DNA of 7,173 nucleotides, taken from UBA4292 sp964648695. Lineage in GTDB: Bacteria; Bacillota; Clostridia; Lachnospirales; Lachnospiraceae. The position numbers were made by a program, and so were the translations under genes. The stretch lies in assembly GCA_964648695.1 (NCBI GenBank), contig CAZYLH010000059.1, positions 1 through 7,173 on the forward strand. The letters are read 5' to 3'. This document shows positions 1 to 6,876 of this stretch, piece by piece. Numbering within the stretch: the stretch's first letter is position 1; each line of letters opens with the position of its first letter. The notes beneath the pieces are model-generated. The model ran no database searches. It saw only the letters and a program-made list of their open reading frames with translations, and was not told where the DNA came from.

Positions 1-212
1 CTGTTTGGATAGCGCTCTATTGCAATCCCCATATAGAAATTTACGATGATGCTGTATAACATCAAAAAGACATATATGGGCTCTCCCCAGGCATAAAAGA
101 TGAGGCTAAAGAAAAAGAGCACCGCATTTTTTGCCCGAAATGGAACAAGAAAATATACGAGAAATACTATGGGAAGAAACACAAACAAAAAGGTCACATT
201 GCTAAATACCAT
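1..212 (-). CDS. MBOAT family O-acyltransferase, N-terminal fragment cut by the window edge
   Basis: Seventy codons are visible before the left edge. They begin with ATG at 212-210 and a GGAGG sequence 8 bases upstream, inside the end of the DUF4358 gene. The peptide opens MVFSNVTFLF and carries a hydrophobic segment at about residues 6-24, a short basic loop (PFRAKN), a second segment at about 30-40, then FYAWGEPIYVFLM and a third segment. This opening, especially FYAWGEP, is typical of the AlgI/DltB/PatA-like branch of membrane-bound O-acyltransferases, which pass acyl groups from a cytoplasmic donor to extracytoplasmic polymers. The catalytic His lies far downstream, outside the window. 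The start is 3 bases after the stop of the preceding gene, so the two are almost certainly co-translated. The family is confident; the acceptor polymer is unknown. Confidence 0.88.
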   Translation of the reverse strand, partial: MVFSNVTFLFVFLPIVFLVYFLVPFRAKNAVLFFFSLIFYAWGEPIYVFLMLYSIIVNFYMGIAIERYPN

Positions 213-215
213 CTG

Positions 216-689
216 TCATTCCTCCACAACCGCGCGCACCGCTTCCATAAGCGTTCTGGAATCGGCTGAAATCACAAGGCACACATACATGTCATTAGAA
301 TAGACAATCGCATCCTCCAAAATCGCCAGCTGATCTGTGCCATATCCGTCAAAATTATTCTCCTGCTGTGATATCCGGCTTTCCATAGCAGCGCTTACAG
401 TCGCCGCCTGGTTGCTGTCTGAGATCTTTACAATCAAGAGCTCACTCACATCCATGGTGGTCTCCGGCTCATAATATAAAACCCACTCGTAATCCTCTGC
501 ATTTAAGCCGTATGCGCGCTTAAACCGTAAAGAATCTGATGCCGTCATCCCCTCCAGCTCAGTTTTTTCTAAAAGCATTTCCTCCACTTCAGAAAGTGTG
601 AGGTCCACCGGAGTTTCCTCCTGCACAAGCGCCAGAATAAAAAGGATCAGCACCGCCACAGAGAGGATCTGTATTATTCTAGGTTTCAT
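216..689 (-). CDS. DUF4358 domain-containing membrane-anchored protein
   Basis: A 157-residue protein with one N-terminal hydrophobic segment (about residues 4-22, after MKPRII) and no lipobox cysteine. It is therefore probably anchored by an uncleaved signal with the rest outside the cell. The soluble part carries features I associate with DUF4358: an LEGMTASDSLRFKRAYGLN stretch (residues 45-63), DYEWVLYY (66-73), a TTMDVSELLIVK stretch (77-88), FDGYGTDQ (113-120) and a terminal YVCLVIS strand. Its biochemical role is unknown. A start 17 codons earlier (740) is possible in frame, but ATG at 689 is preferred: it has GGGAGG about 10 bases upstream, puts the hydrophobic segment at the N-terminus, and overlaps the previous stop as ATGA. 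Position between SGNH and MBOAT genes suggests a part in the same surface-acylation process; that is inference. Confidence 0.85.
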   Translation of the reverse strand: MKPRIIQILSVAVLILFILALVQEETPVDLTLSEVEEMLLEKTELEGMTASDSLRFKRAYGLNAEDYEWVLYYEPETTMDVSELLIVKISDSNQAATVSAAMESRISQQENNFDGYGTDQLAILEDAIVYSNDMYVCLVISADSRTLMEAVRAVVEE

Positions 690-1513
690 GACACCAGATC
701 CTCCCATAAACCTAACTGATTTGCCATGTCCTGTATCCACAGCTGATAAAACGCTTTGTCAAAATGCAGCCCATCATCGGCGTAATTTTCCTCTTTAAGA
801 TACGCTGAGCCGTCCACCAAGGTCCATCCGTTTTTTTCGCACATCTCTTCCATGGCTTCATTATACAGCTCAATATACGTGGCATACGGGAAGCTCTCAA
901 TTCCCTCCTCGGTGACGCCTGGCTGGTTATGTATGTAGATCTCACATCCCGGATTGATTAAAAGGAAATCCTCTATAAGGGAAACATAATCACTTACAAA
1001 CTCATCCACATCTTCGCCGTAAACGCCCATATCGTTAAGTCCTATCCAAAACAGCGCCTTCTTTGAATACATTGCAGCGGCCTGCTTTGCGGTCTCTATA
1101 AGATCCCCCGCATAAGCGCCCCTGTCATAAAAGACCTTAGAGCTGTCTAACACCCACTCAACACCCTCAACTCTGGAGTCTCCGATCACCACGGTATCAG
1201 AAAACAGGGTGTTTATAAGAGGCGTATCTGTGCTGTCGATCTCCTCAACGCTGTATGGAACCATATTTGTCCCCTCACAGATCTCAAGTAGATATTCAAG
1301 CCTCTCCTCTGCGGCCACATCATTTGAGGTTGCGCTTATCCCGCTCTCCTTTTTTGCAATCAGCTCTAACACCTCTTTTACGTCCGCCGTCTCCATGGTC
1401 TTTAATATTTCCAGCATATCCTCAGAGACCGTCTCATCGTTATCACTTGTCTTTGAACAACCGGCAGCGAGCGCACACACGCCCACTGCCAAAAAAAGGT
1501 ACCTTATCTTCAT
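686..1513 (-). CDS. SGNH/GDSL-family hydrolase or acyltransferase lipoprotein
   Basis: A 275-residue predicted lipoprotein. The signal peptide has a basic start (MKIR), a hydrophobic core and the lipobox LAAGC, with Cys19 as the lipidated residue. A polar, acidic linker of about 85 residues follows. The SGNH fold starts at VVIGDSRVEG: block I GDS (111-113, nucleophile Ser113), block II Gly near RGAYAG (131-136), block III GLND (158-161, Asn160), and block V DGLH (247-250, Asp247 and His250). All four SGNH residues are therefore present. The ORF extends upstream to 1642, but that would add a basic non-signal tail overlapping the ABC gene; ATG at 1513 has GGGGAG and gives a perfect lipoprotein signal. 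It probably acts on O-acyl groups of a surface polymer with the MBOAT protein, as PatB or AlgJ-type partners do. Whether it transfers or removes acyl groups cannot be told. Confidence 0.9.
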   Translation of the reverse strand: MKIRYLFLAVGVCALAAGCSKTSDNDETVSEDMLEILKTMETADVKEVLELIAKKESGISATSNDVAAEERLEYLLEICEGTNMVPYSVEEIDSTDTPLINTLFSDTVVIGDSRVEGVEWVLDSSKVFYDRGAYAGDLIETAKQAAAMYSKKALFWIGLNDMGVYGEDVDEFVSDYVSLIEDFLLINPGCEIYIHNQPGVTEEGIESFPYATYIELYNEAMEEMCEKNGWTLVDGSAYLKEENYADDGLHFDKAFYQLWIQDMANQLGLWEDLVS

Positions 1514-1518
1514 AATAC

Positions 1519-1524
1519 TCCCCA
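1519..1524 (-). promoter_or_regulatory. Ribosome binding site deciding the SGNH lipoprotein start
   Basis: GGGGAG on the minus strand lies 5 bases before the ATG at 1513. It selects the start that yields the lipoprotein signal over the longer in-frame start at 1642. Confidence 0.75.
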
Positions 1525-1544
1525 CGAGATTCCAAAACACACCA

Positions 1545-1573
1545 AATATAGCACTTTTACTCTGTAAAAGCAA
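1545..1573 (-). promoter_or_regulatory. Candidate internal sigma-A promoter for the SGNH-DUF4358-MBOAT genes
   Basis: On the minus strand TTGCTT (1568-1573) is followed, after exactly 17 bases, by TATATT (1545-1550) with a TG dinucleotide one base ahead, an extended -10. The -10 matches consensus at five of six positions, the -35 at three of six. A start would fall near 1538, about 25 bases before the ATG at 1513. It overlaps the last codons of the second ABC gene. A promoter call by eye is uncertain, but spacing and placement both fit. Confidence 0.5.
1554..1570. repeat. Perfect inverted repeat inside the candidate internal promoter (possible operator)
   Basis: CTTTTAC-tct-GTAAAAG is a perfect dyad with 7-base arms and a 3-base centre. 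It fills most of the -35/-10 spacer and contains the TAA stop of the second ABC gene. No U-run follows it on either strand, so it is not an intrinsic terminator. Its place makes it a candidate operator for a dimeric repressor; chance cannot be excluded in an A/T-rich stretch. Confidence 0.4.
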
Positions 1574-3833
1574 CTGATTTGTCCACCTTAGCCATCTCAA
1601 GCTGCGCCTGCACCAGCCTGTAATAAATCCCCTTCTGCCCAAGCAGCTCGTTATGTGTGCCGATCTCTGCGATGCTGTGTCCGTCTATCACCACCAGTCT
1701 ATCCGCCTTTCTAAGTGTTGAGAGACGATGGGCGATGGCAAAGGTGGTACGTCCCGCTGTAAGGCGCTCTAATGCCTGCTGGATTAAAAATTCGCTCTCT
1801 GTGTCTAAGGCGCTTGTCGCCTCATCTAAAATCAGAAGGCGGGGATTATTTAGGATAGCCCTTGCAATGGCAATGCGCTGGCGCTCACCGCCGGAGAGAT
1901 TGTAGCCGCGCTCTCCCACATATGTGTTATACCCGTCCGGCATCTTGCAGATAAAATCATGCGCGTTTGCTGACTTTGCCGCCTGTATAATCTCCGTCAT
2001 GGTGGCGTCTGGCTTAGCGTAGCGCAGATTATTTAAGATGCTTCCCGAAAAAAGAAAGGTTTCCTGCAGCACCACTCCAATCTGGGAGTGTAGGTATTCC
2101 TGGTCTATATCCTTTATATCCACCCCGTCGATGCACAAGCTTCCACGGTTTACATCATAAAGGCGCATGATGAGATTTATCATGGTGGATTTTCCGGTGC
2201 CGCTTGCTCCAACTAAACCTATCATCTCGCCCTGCTTTACGGATAAATTGATATTCTCAAGCACCGGCTCATATGAGTGGTACCCAAAGCTTACATCATT
2301 AAAATCAACATCGCCCTTAATATCAAGGCGCACTGGATCTTTAGAGTTTACAATCTTTGGCTGCTCATCTAAAACGTCATAGATACGGTTCATGCTGGTG
2401 ATCATCTGCATAATACTTCTTGGCAGGTAAGTCATCCAGCCAAGCGGCCCGTAGAGATACTCAGTATAGGTTACAAACTGGATAAGCGTACCAACGCTCA
2501 TGCCTCCAAGAAGCACATCGCGCCCTCCAAAATAGATCGCCAGATAACACCCCATCCCCATGATAAAGGTTAAGATAGGATAAAATATCGCCCAGAAGCC
2601 CTCGTTCTTCTTCTGTATACGGGCATACTCCTTTGTAAGCTCGTCAAACTTTTGGGTTTCCGCCTGCTCCCTTCCAAAGCTTTTTACCACTCGGATCCCG
2701 GAAATTACATCCTGCAAGCCGCTTTTAAGATCATCCTCCTTTAGCCACTGCTTATGAAAGACCTTTCTGATATGGCTCCAAAACATGCGGGTAAGCACTA
2801 TCACCACCAGAATAAGGCAGGTGGTAAGAAGCGTCAGTCTCCAGTTTATCATCAGCATAAAGATGAGGGATCCTATCATGGTCACAAGGGTGCTCACCAT
2901 GCTGCCAAAGACCTCCTCCATAAACTCTCTGATCCTGTTGGTGTCGCTTGCCACGCGGTTCATCAGCTCTCCGGGCTTTCTCTCATTTATAAATGACAGG
3001 GAGAGTGTCTGGATTTTTAAGTACAAACGCCTTCGAAGGTCCATACTGATCATGGCTCCCATCAGGGCACAAAGCCAATATTTTACGGCGTTGATGCCAA
3101 TCAAAAGCACCGTGCATATAAGCATCAGTCCCACAAACCTAAGGACGTCCACCATGGTGCCGGATCTGTCCATAAGACTCTCATCTATAAACTGCTGCTG
3201 GATAGCTGGCATTCCAACGCTTATGAGAGAGCTTATAACCATCAAAAGCGATATCCCTAAAAATTTAAACTGATATCCCGCGCACAATTCCCAAAACTTC
3301 TTAAGGGTGACCATTTTCCCGTCACAGTACGGGCAGTCATTCGTCCCCGGCAGGGCTCTGCCGCACTTTTCGCAGTAGCGCTCCTTTTCCTCGCTTTTTA
3401 CAAGCTCATCCACACCCTTACAGTAAAGCGTCGCCCCCTGCGCCACATATGACACCCTCACAATCTCCCTCATGGAAAACCGGGTTATTAGAACTGCCTC
3501 CCCGCCTCGCTTCTTTCCTACTAAGATCCCGCAGTTTACCTGGCTCTCGCACTTAATCTCACTGTAATCAGAAAGGGGCTCTTTTTTTATCAGCCAGCCA
3601 TCCTTACCCGGCGTTTTGGAAGTGTCTATTAAAAACAGCTCTTTTTTTGTAACCAGCAAAAAAATGCGCTCCTTTCCAACTGCCCATCGTGCAAGTGGCC
3701 TGACTATAGGGCGGCCTCCATCCTCCTCCAGGGGCAGATCTACGGGCACGCAGTAGGAAATCTCGCCGGGGTTTATGCTCAAGTGCTTTTCATATATTTT
3801 CTGCTCATCTGGCGTCAGGTAATTAAGTTTCAT
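1557..3833 (-). CDS. ABC transporter half-transporter with N-terminal zinc ribbon (permease-ATPase fusion), second copy
   Basis: A 758-residue protein of the ABCB-like exporter type. Residues 1-150 form a cytosolic, apparently beta-rich domain I do not recognise, ended by a zinc ribbon (CEKC at 154-157, CPYC at 167-170). Six hydrophobic segments follow at about 191-215, 231-254, 312-330, 333-352, 415-437 and 446-464. The ATPase domain has A-loop Tyr518, Walker A GASGTGKST (542-550, Lys548), Q-loop Gln590, X-loop VGERG (639-643), signature LSGGE (646-650), Walker B LLILD with catalytic Glu671, D-loop SALD (674-677) and His702. Everything needed for ATP hydrolysis is present. The ATG at 3833 is close behind an AGAGAGG sequence, 19 bases after the DUF1854 stop. 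It differs clearly from the first ABC protein, so the pair probably forms a heterodimer. Substrate and direction are unknown; the fold is that of exporters. Confidence 0.93.
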   Translation of the reverse strand: MKLNYLTPDEQKIYEKHLSINPGEISYCVPVDLPLEEDGGRPIVRPLARWAVGKERIFLLVTKKELFLIDTSKTPGKDGWLIKKEPLSDYSEIKCESQVNCGILVGKKRGGEAVLITRFSMREIVRVSYVAQGATLYCKGVDELVKSEEKERYCEKCGRALPGTNDCPYCDGKMVTLKKFWELCAGYQFKFLGISLLMVISSLISVGMPAIQQQFIDESLMDRSGTMVDVLRFVGLMLICTVLLIGINAVKYWLCALMGAMISMDLRRRLYLKIQTLSLSFINERKPGELMNRVASDTNRIREFMEEVFGSMVSTLVTMIGSLIFMLMINWRLTLLTTCLILVVIVLTRMFWSHIRKVFHKQWLKEDDLKSGLQDVISGIRVVKSFGREQAETQKFDELTKEYARIQKKNEGFWAIFYPILTFIMGMGCYLAIYFGGRDVLLGGMSVGTLIQFVTYTEYLYGPLGWMTYLPRSIMQMITSMNRIYDVLDEQPKIVNSKDPVRLDIKGDVDFNDVSFGYHSYEPVLENINLSVKQGEMIGLVGASGTGKSTMINLIMRLYDVNRGSLCIDGVDIKDIDQEYLHSQIGVVLQETFLFSGSILNNLRYAKPDATMTEIIQAAKSANAHDFICKMPDGYNTYVGERGYNLSGGERQRIAIARAILNNPRLLILDEATSALDTESEFLIQQALERLTAGRTTFAIAHRLSTLRKADRLVVIDGHSIAEIGTHNELLGQKGIYYRLVQAQLEMAKVDKSVAFTE

Positions 3834-3852
3834 TTCCTCTCTTCTTTCTATA

Positions 3853-4407
3853 TCAGATAAACAAGTCTAATTTCTTTTTCTCCGCTACGCTTAGGGCGTT
3901 TATGTCCGGAATCTCATAGCGGTTTCCGTCAAGATCTGTGATCATAATCCTGCCCTCTGTAAGGCTAACAAAGGCATCTGAGCCCACATGCGTGGTAAAT
4001 CGGCATGCGCCAAAGTTTGTGATCACGTCAAAATAGGCATAGCCGTACTCGTCTTTTACGCTTATCACCTTTTTTATCACCGGCATAAAATACCGCAGTC
4101 GCAGCTGCTCTTCAAGCATCTGTGCCTGATCTTTTTCTAAGTCCTTAAGGCTTTCTATTATGCCAATCTCCCTGGCCTTCTCGTCTGCCTCGCGGATGGA
4201 AATATATCCATCCGGCTCCGTTAAAGGAAAGGTTCTATACACCCCCACCCTGTCATAGTGCTTTCCGTCATAGTCTAAAGCCACAAATCCTCCCGGAGTT
4301 CTTGAAAAGGACGCGTTTTTCTTATTTAGAAAACGCAGCTCTAAGAGATCTGCGGACTGTGCCAAAAGCTCCTCCTCATTAAATTCTTTATCGTCAATCT
4401 CTATCAT
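3853..4407 (-). CDS. DUF1854 domain-containing protein, stand-alone accessory subunit of the ABC transporter
   Basis: A 184-residue soluble protein without signal peptide or membrane segment, so cytoplasmic. The DUF1854 pattern is clear: VYRTFPLTEPDGYISI (56-71), EIGIIESLKDL (80-90), an EEQLRLRYFMPVIKKVISVK helix-strand region (99-118), YGYAYFDVITNFGACRF (121-137), and RIMITDLDGNRYEIPDI (153-169). DUF1854 is found fused to or encoded beside ABC transporters; in some proteobacteria such transporters are annotated with cyanophycin metabolism. No cyanophycin gene is in this window, so that link is not claimed here. Its ATG follows the TAG stop of the first ABC gene directly (TAGATG), with GGAGG 6 bases upstream inside that gene, which points to translational coupling and fixed stoichiometry with the transporter. 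Molecular function is unknown. Confidence 0.9.
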   Translation of the reverse strand: MIEIDDKEFNEEELLAQSADLLELRFLNKKNASFSRTPGGFVALDYDGKHYDRVGVYRTFPLTEPDGYISIREADEKAREIGIIESLKDLEKDQAQMLEEQLRLRYFMPVIKKVISVKDEYGYAYFDVITNFGACRFTTHVGSDAFVSLTEGRIMITDLDGNRYEIPDINALSVAEKKKLDLFI

Positions 4408-6783
4408 CTAATCCTCCAATCCCCTCATGGCAAGCGCCTTCGTCTGAAGCTCCATTAGCTTATAATAAATCCCCTTTTTCTTCGTCAGCTGCTCATGGGT
4501 TCCCTCTTCTACAAGCTTTCCATCATCTATCACTATAAGAAAATCCGCATTCTTTAAGGTGGAAAGCCGATGGGCAATGGAGATGGTGGTGCGCCCCTTT
4601 ACTAAAAGCTCCAAAGAGCGCTGAATAGCCGCCTCAGTCTCCGTATCAACCGCCGCTGTAGCCTCATCCAAAATCAGAATCTTTGGATCTGCAAGAATAG
4701 CCCGGGCGATGGAAAGGCGCTGCCTCTCACCGCCTGAGAGACTTCTCCCTGAAGAGCCCACCAATGTGTCATACCCCTCAGGCATCTTACATATAAAATC
4801 ATGTGCGCTTGCAAGCTTTGCAGCCCGAATGATTTCGGCCCTCGTCGCATCCGGCTTTGCATAGGCAATGTTTTGTGCAACTGTGCCCATGAAAACATAA
4901 GTTTCCTGTGACACCATGGCGATGCTTTTTCTAAGCTGTTCAAAGCTTAAGTCTTTTATGTTTACATCGTCCAGATAGATATTTCCCTCGTTCGGATCAT
5001 AAAGCCTTGATATCAGGTTTACAAGCGTTGACTTTCCCGCGCCGCTTCGCCCCACGATGCCAAGCATCTGACCTGCCTTTACCGAAAAAGTAAGATCCTT
5101 TAGCACCGGCTTATTCGGCTCATATCCAAAGGTGACATGCTCAAGGCGGATGCTTCCCTGAACTTTTTGTAAAACCACCGGGTTTTCCGGCTCTCTCACC
5201 GTTGGAACCGCGTCCACAATCTCAAAAATTCTCTGCGCGGCATTCATACAGTTTGTAAACCAGCGAAACATATATGACATAAAATCCAGCGGATCGTTTA
5301 ACTGGCTGATATATCCGGTAAAGGTTATTAGTAAGCCAAGCTCCATATTTACATTTGAGAGCACCAATGCGGCTCCGATTCCCCAAACCGCAAAGCTTGT
5401 GAGGTTTTCCCCGGCGTTATATAAAATGTTAAAGCGATTATCATATGACGCCACCGCCAGCTCAGCCTCTCTCACACCCCTGCTTGTTTTTTCAAAGCGG
5501 CGCATCTCCTCGTCCTCTTTTCCAAAGGCCTTTACCACTCTTGCGCCCGTGATATTGTCATTTACCTGGCTGTTTAGTCTCCTGTTTGCACGGTGGCGTT
5601 TCCCGTAAAAACTCCAGAGCCTTGGCATCATACTGTAGCTTAGATACATCATCACCGGCAGCAAAAGCAGGGATGCGATGGCAAGCCCCCAGTGAAGGCG
5701 AAACATAATGACGGCGGTCATGATCACCGTCAGCACATTTATTATAAAATACGGTACTCCATCGATAAAAAAGCTGCTGATCTCCCCCGCATCATCTATA
5801 ACCCTGGTCATAAGACCTCCGGTCTGACGGCTGTTATAAAAGCTTATGGAGAGCCTGCCCATGGAGGAAAAGACCTCACTCTTTAGCTTTCCCATGACCT
5901 CTGGAACTATCTGCGCGGTCAGATACCCGTGCACAATACCAGCCACCTTGATTAAGAGCTTTGAGATAAACATCGTAATCACCGCCACAAGTAGCAGCAG
6001 CACAAATCGTCCGCCGGGAAGTCCCACAAGCGCCAAAAAAGTTTCATCCTTTGCCAGCACCCTGTCATATAAAATGGTGCCGCTAAGATAGGGGTATACT
6101 ATGGTCAGCACCGCGGAGATGATATAGCAGATCATCTCTGCCGCAATCTGCGCCTTATAACCCTTAAAATAGCTAAAGAGCCGCAAAAAGATGGAGCTTT
6201 TGTCCATGCACTTAGGACAATCCTTTCTCTCCTGATCTGGATAAAGCGTCCCGCAGTTAGGGCAGCACTCCTGCCTTTTACTGCCCAAAACGTCCTCCTT
6301 TGTAAGATCCTCCCCTCTTTTTACCTTTTCAAGGTTATCCTTTAAGCGGACAAATTCCCCAAGACGGGATTTTGAAAAGCGCGCCAGACGATACTCCACC
6401 CCGTCAACCCTTCCCATCAGCTCCCCGCTTGAGACATGGCGCAGCACATCTAGCTTTTCCACTTGCGCCAGCTCATACACCCTGATCGCAGGCTCCCCTT
6501 TATAGGCAGCCGCTCTCGCATAACCGCCAAAGGAGCGCTGATAGTCGTCTGCCGGATAGCGCACAATGGCAAGCTTTTTTTCGGCAAGTATTACAAATCC
6601 GTCCGCAAAGCGCTCCTCATCCTCCATGTCAGAACACGCCACGTAGCGGATGGTCTCCGGATCTAAAAAATACTGCTCTAGCTTTTTTAAAAGTTCCTTG
6701 CCGCAATACTCTTTTGCAAGCTTTCTGCCCTTTTGCGCCTCTTCCTTATTATTCTTATCTTCAACTTTGATTTTGGTTTTCAT
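4408..6783 (-). CDS. ABC transporter half-transporter with N-terminal zinc ribbon (permease-ATPase fusion), first copy
   Basis: A 791-residue protein. A lysine-rich start leads into a cytosolic domain (to about residue 160) with alternating hydrophobic strands such as GFVILAEKKLAIVRY, then a zinc ribbon (CPNC at 174-177, CPKC at 189-192). Six membrane segments lie near 213-238, 260-284, 343-363, 367-385, 461-478 and 480-495. The ATPase domain has A-loop Tyr554, Walker A GRSGAGKST (578-586, Lys584), Gln626, signature LSGGE (682-686), Walker B ILILD with Glu707, D-loop AAVD (710-713) and His738. One oddity: the X-loop reads VGSSG where exporters usually have VGERG. ATG at 6783 is chosen because GGAGAG precedes it by 4 bases; an in-frame TTG at 6795 overlaps that site and is less likely. 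It probably pairs with the second ABC protein. Substrate unknown. Confidence 0.93.
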   Translation of the reverse strand: MKTKIKVEDKNNKEEAQKGRKLAKEYCGKELLKKLEQYFLDPETIRYVACSDMEDEERFADGFVILAEKKLAIVRYPADDYQRSFGGYARAAAYKGEPAIRVYELAQVEKLDVLRHVSSGELMGRVDGVEYRLARFSKSRLGEFVRLKDNLEKVKRGEDLTKEDVLGSKRQECCPNCGTLYPDQERKDCPKCMDKSSIFLRLFSYFKGYKAQIAAEMICYIISAVLTIVYPYLSGTILYDRVLAKDETFLALVGLPGGRFVLLLLVAVITMFISKLLIKVAGIVHGYLTAQIVPEVMGKLKSEVFSSMGRLSISFYNSRQTGGLMTRVIDDAGEISSFFIDGVPYFIINVLTVIMTAVIMFRLHWGLAIASLLLLPVMMYLSYSMMPRLWSFYGKRHRANRRLNSQVNDNITGARVVKAFGKEDEEMRRFEKTSRGVREAELAVASYDNRFNILYNAGENLTSFAVWGIGAALVLSNVNMELGLLITFTGYISQLNDPLDFMSYMFRWFTNCMNAAQRIFEIVDAVPTVREPENPVVLQKVQGSIRLEHVTFGYEPNKPVLKDLTFSVKAGQMLGIVGRSGAGKSTLVNLISRLYDPNEGNIYLDDVNIKDLSFEQLRKSIAMVSQETYVFMGTVAQNIAYAKPDATRAEIIRAAKLASAHDFICKMPEGYDTLVGSSGRSLSGGERQRLSIARAILADPKILILDEATAAVDTETEAAIQRSLELLVKGRTTISIAHRLSTLKNADFLIVIDDGKLVEEGTHEQLTKKKGIYYKLMELQTKALAMRGLED

Positions 6784-6787
6784 CACT

Positions 6788-6793
6788 CTCTCC
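6788..6793 (-). promoter_or_regulatory. Ribosome binding site deciding the start of the first ABC gene
   Basis: GGAGAG on the minus strand, 4 bases before ATG at 6783 (6 bases counted from GGAG). A competing TTG start at 6795 lies within this site and has no comparable upstream sequence. Confidence 0.7.
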
Positions 6794-6801
6794 AAATGCG
6801 C

Positions 6802-6876
6802 TCACCTTAACTGTGAATTTCCCGGCAAATGAGGATGGGGCACGGATTTAGCCGCACTTTGCGCTACCGGGTCCAT
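6802..6876 (-). CDS. Possible 24-codon small ORF just upstream of the first ABC gene
   Basis: ATG at 6876-6874 opens a 24-codon frame beginning MDPVAQSAAKS and ending in NSQLR, with TGA at 6804-6802, 18 bases before the ABC start. A GAGG lies 6 bases ahead of the ATG. The peptide is rich in Pro, His and Ser with no membrane segment or recognised motif. It overlaps the imperfect inverted repeat at 6827-6900, so the constraint here may come from RNA structure rather than coding. Translation would place ribosomes next to the ABC start and could couple to it. Weakly supported; I do not assign a function. Confidence 0.25.
   Translation of the reverse strand: MDPVAQSAAKSVPHPHLPGNSQLR

Noticed and set aside
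100..303. 67-codon open frame on the plus strand near the left edge
   Set aside because: It is antisense to the MBOAT start and the DUF4358 end, both of which have recognisable family sequence.
690..740. Longer N-terminus for the DUF4358 protein
   Set aside because: The extra 17 residues are polar and overlap the SGNH gene further; ATG at 689 has GGGAGG upstream and forms an ATGA overlap.
1209..1577. 122-codon open frame on the plus strand, Ser-rich
   Set aside because: It is antisense to the SGNH lipoprotein gene, whose signal peptide and catalytic motifs are clear; the Ser-rich composition is the mirror of acidic and Ala codons.
1514..1642. Longer N-terminus for the SGNH protein
   Set aside because: It would place 43 basic and aromatic residues before a perfect lipoprotein signal and overlap the ABC gene; ATG at 1513 has a good ribosome binding site.
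2785..3273. 162-codon open frame on the plus strand
   Set aside because: It lies wholly antisense to the membrane part of the second ABC gene, has no ribosome binding site of note, and its sequence looks like the complement of hydrophobic codons.
6650..6832. 60-codon open frame on the plus strand at the start of the first ABC gene
   Set aside because: It is mostly antisense to the lysine-rich start of the ABC protein, so it reads as Phe/Ser/Leu-rich; no supporting site upstream.
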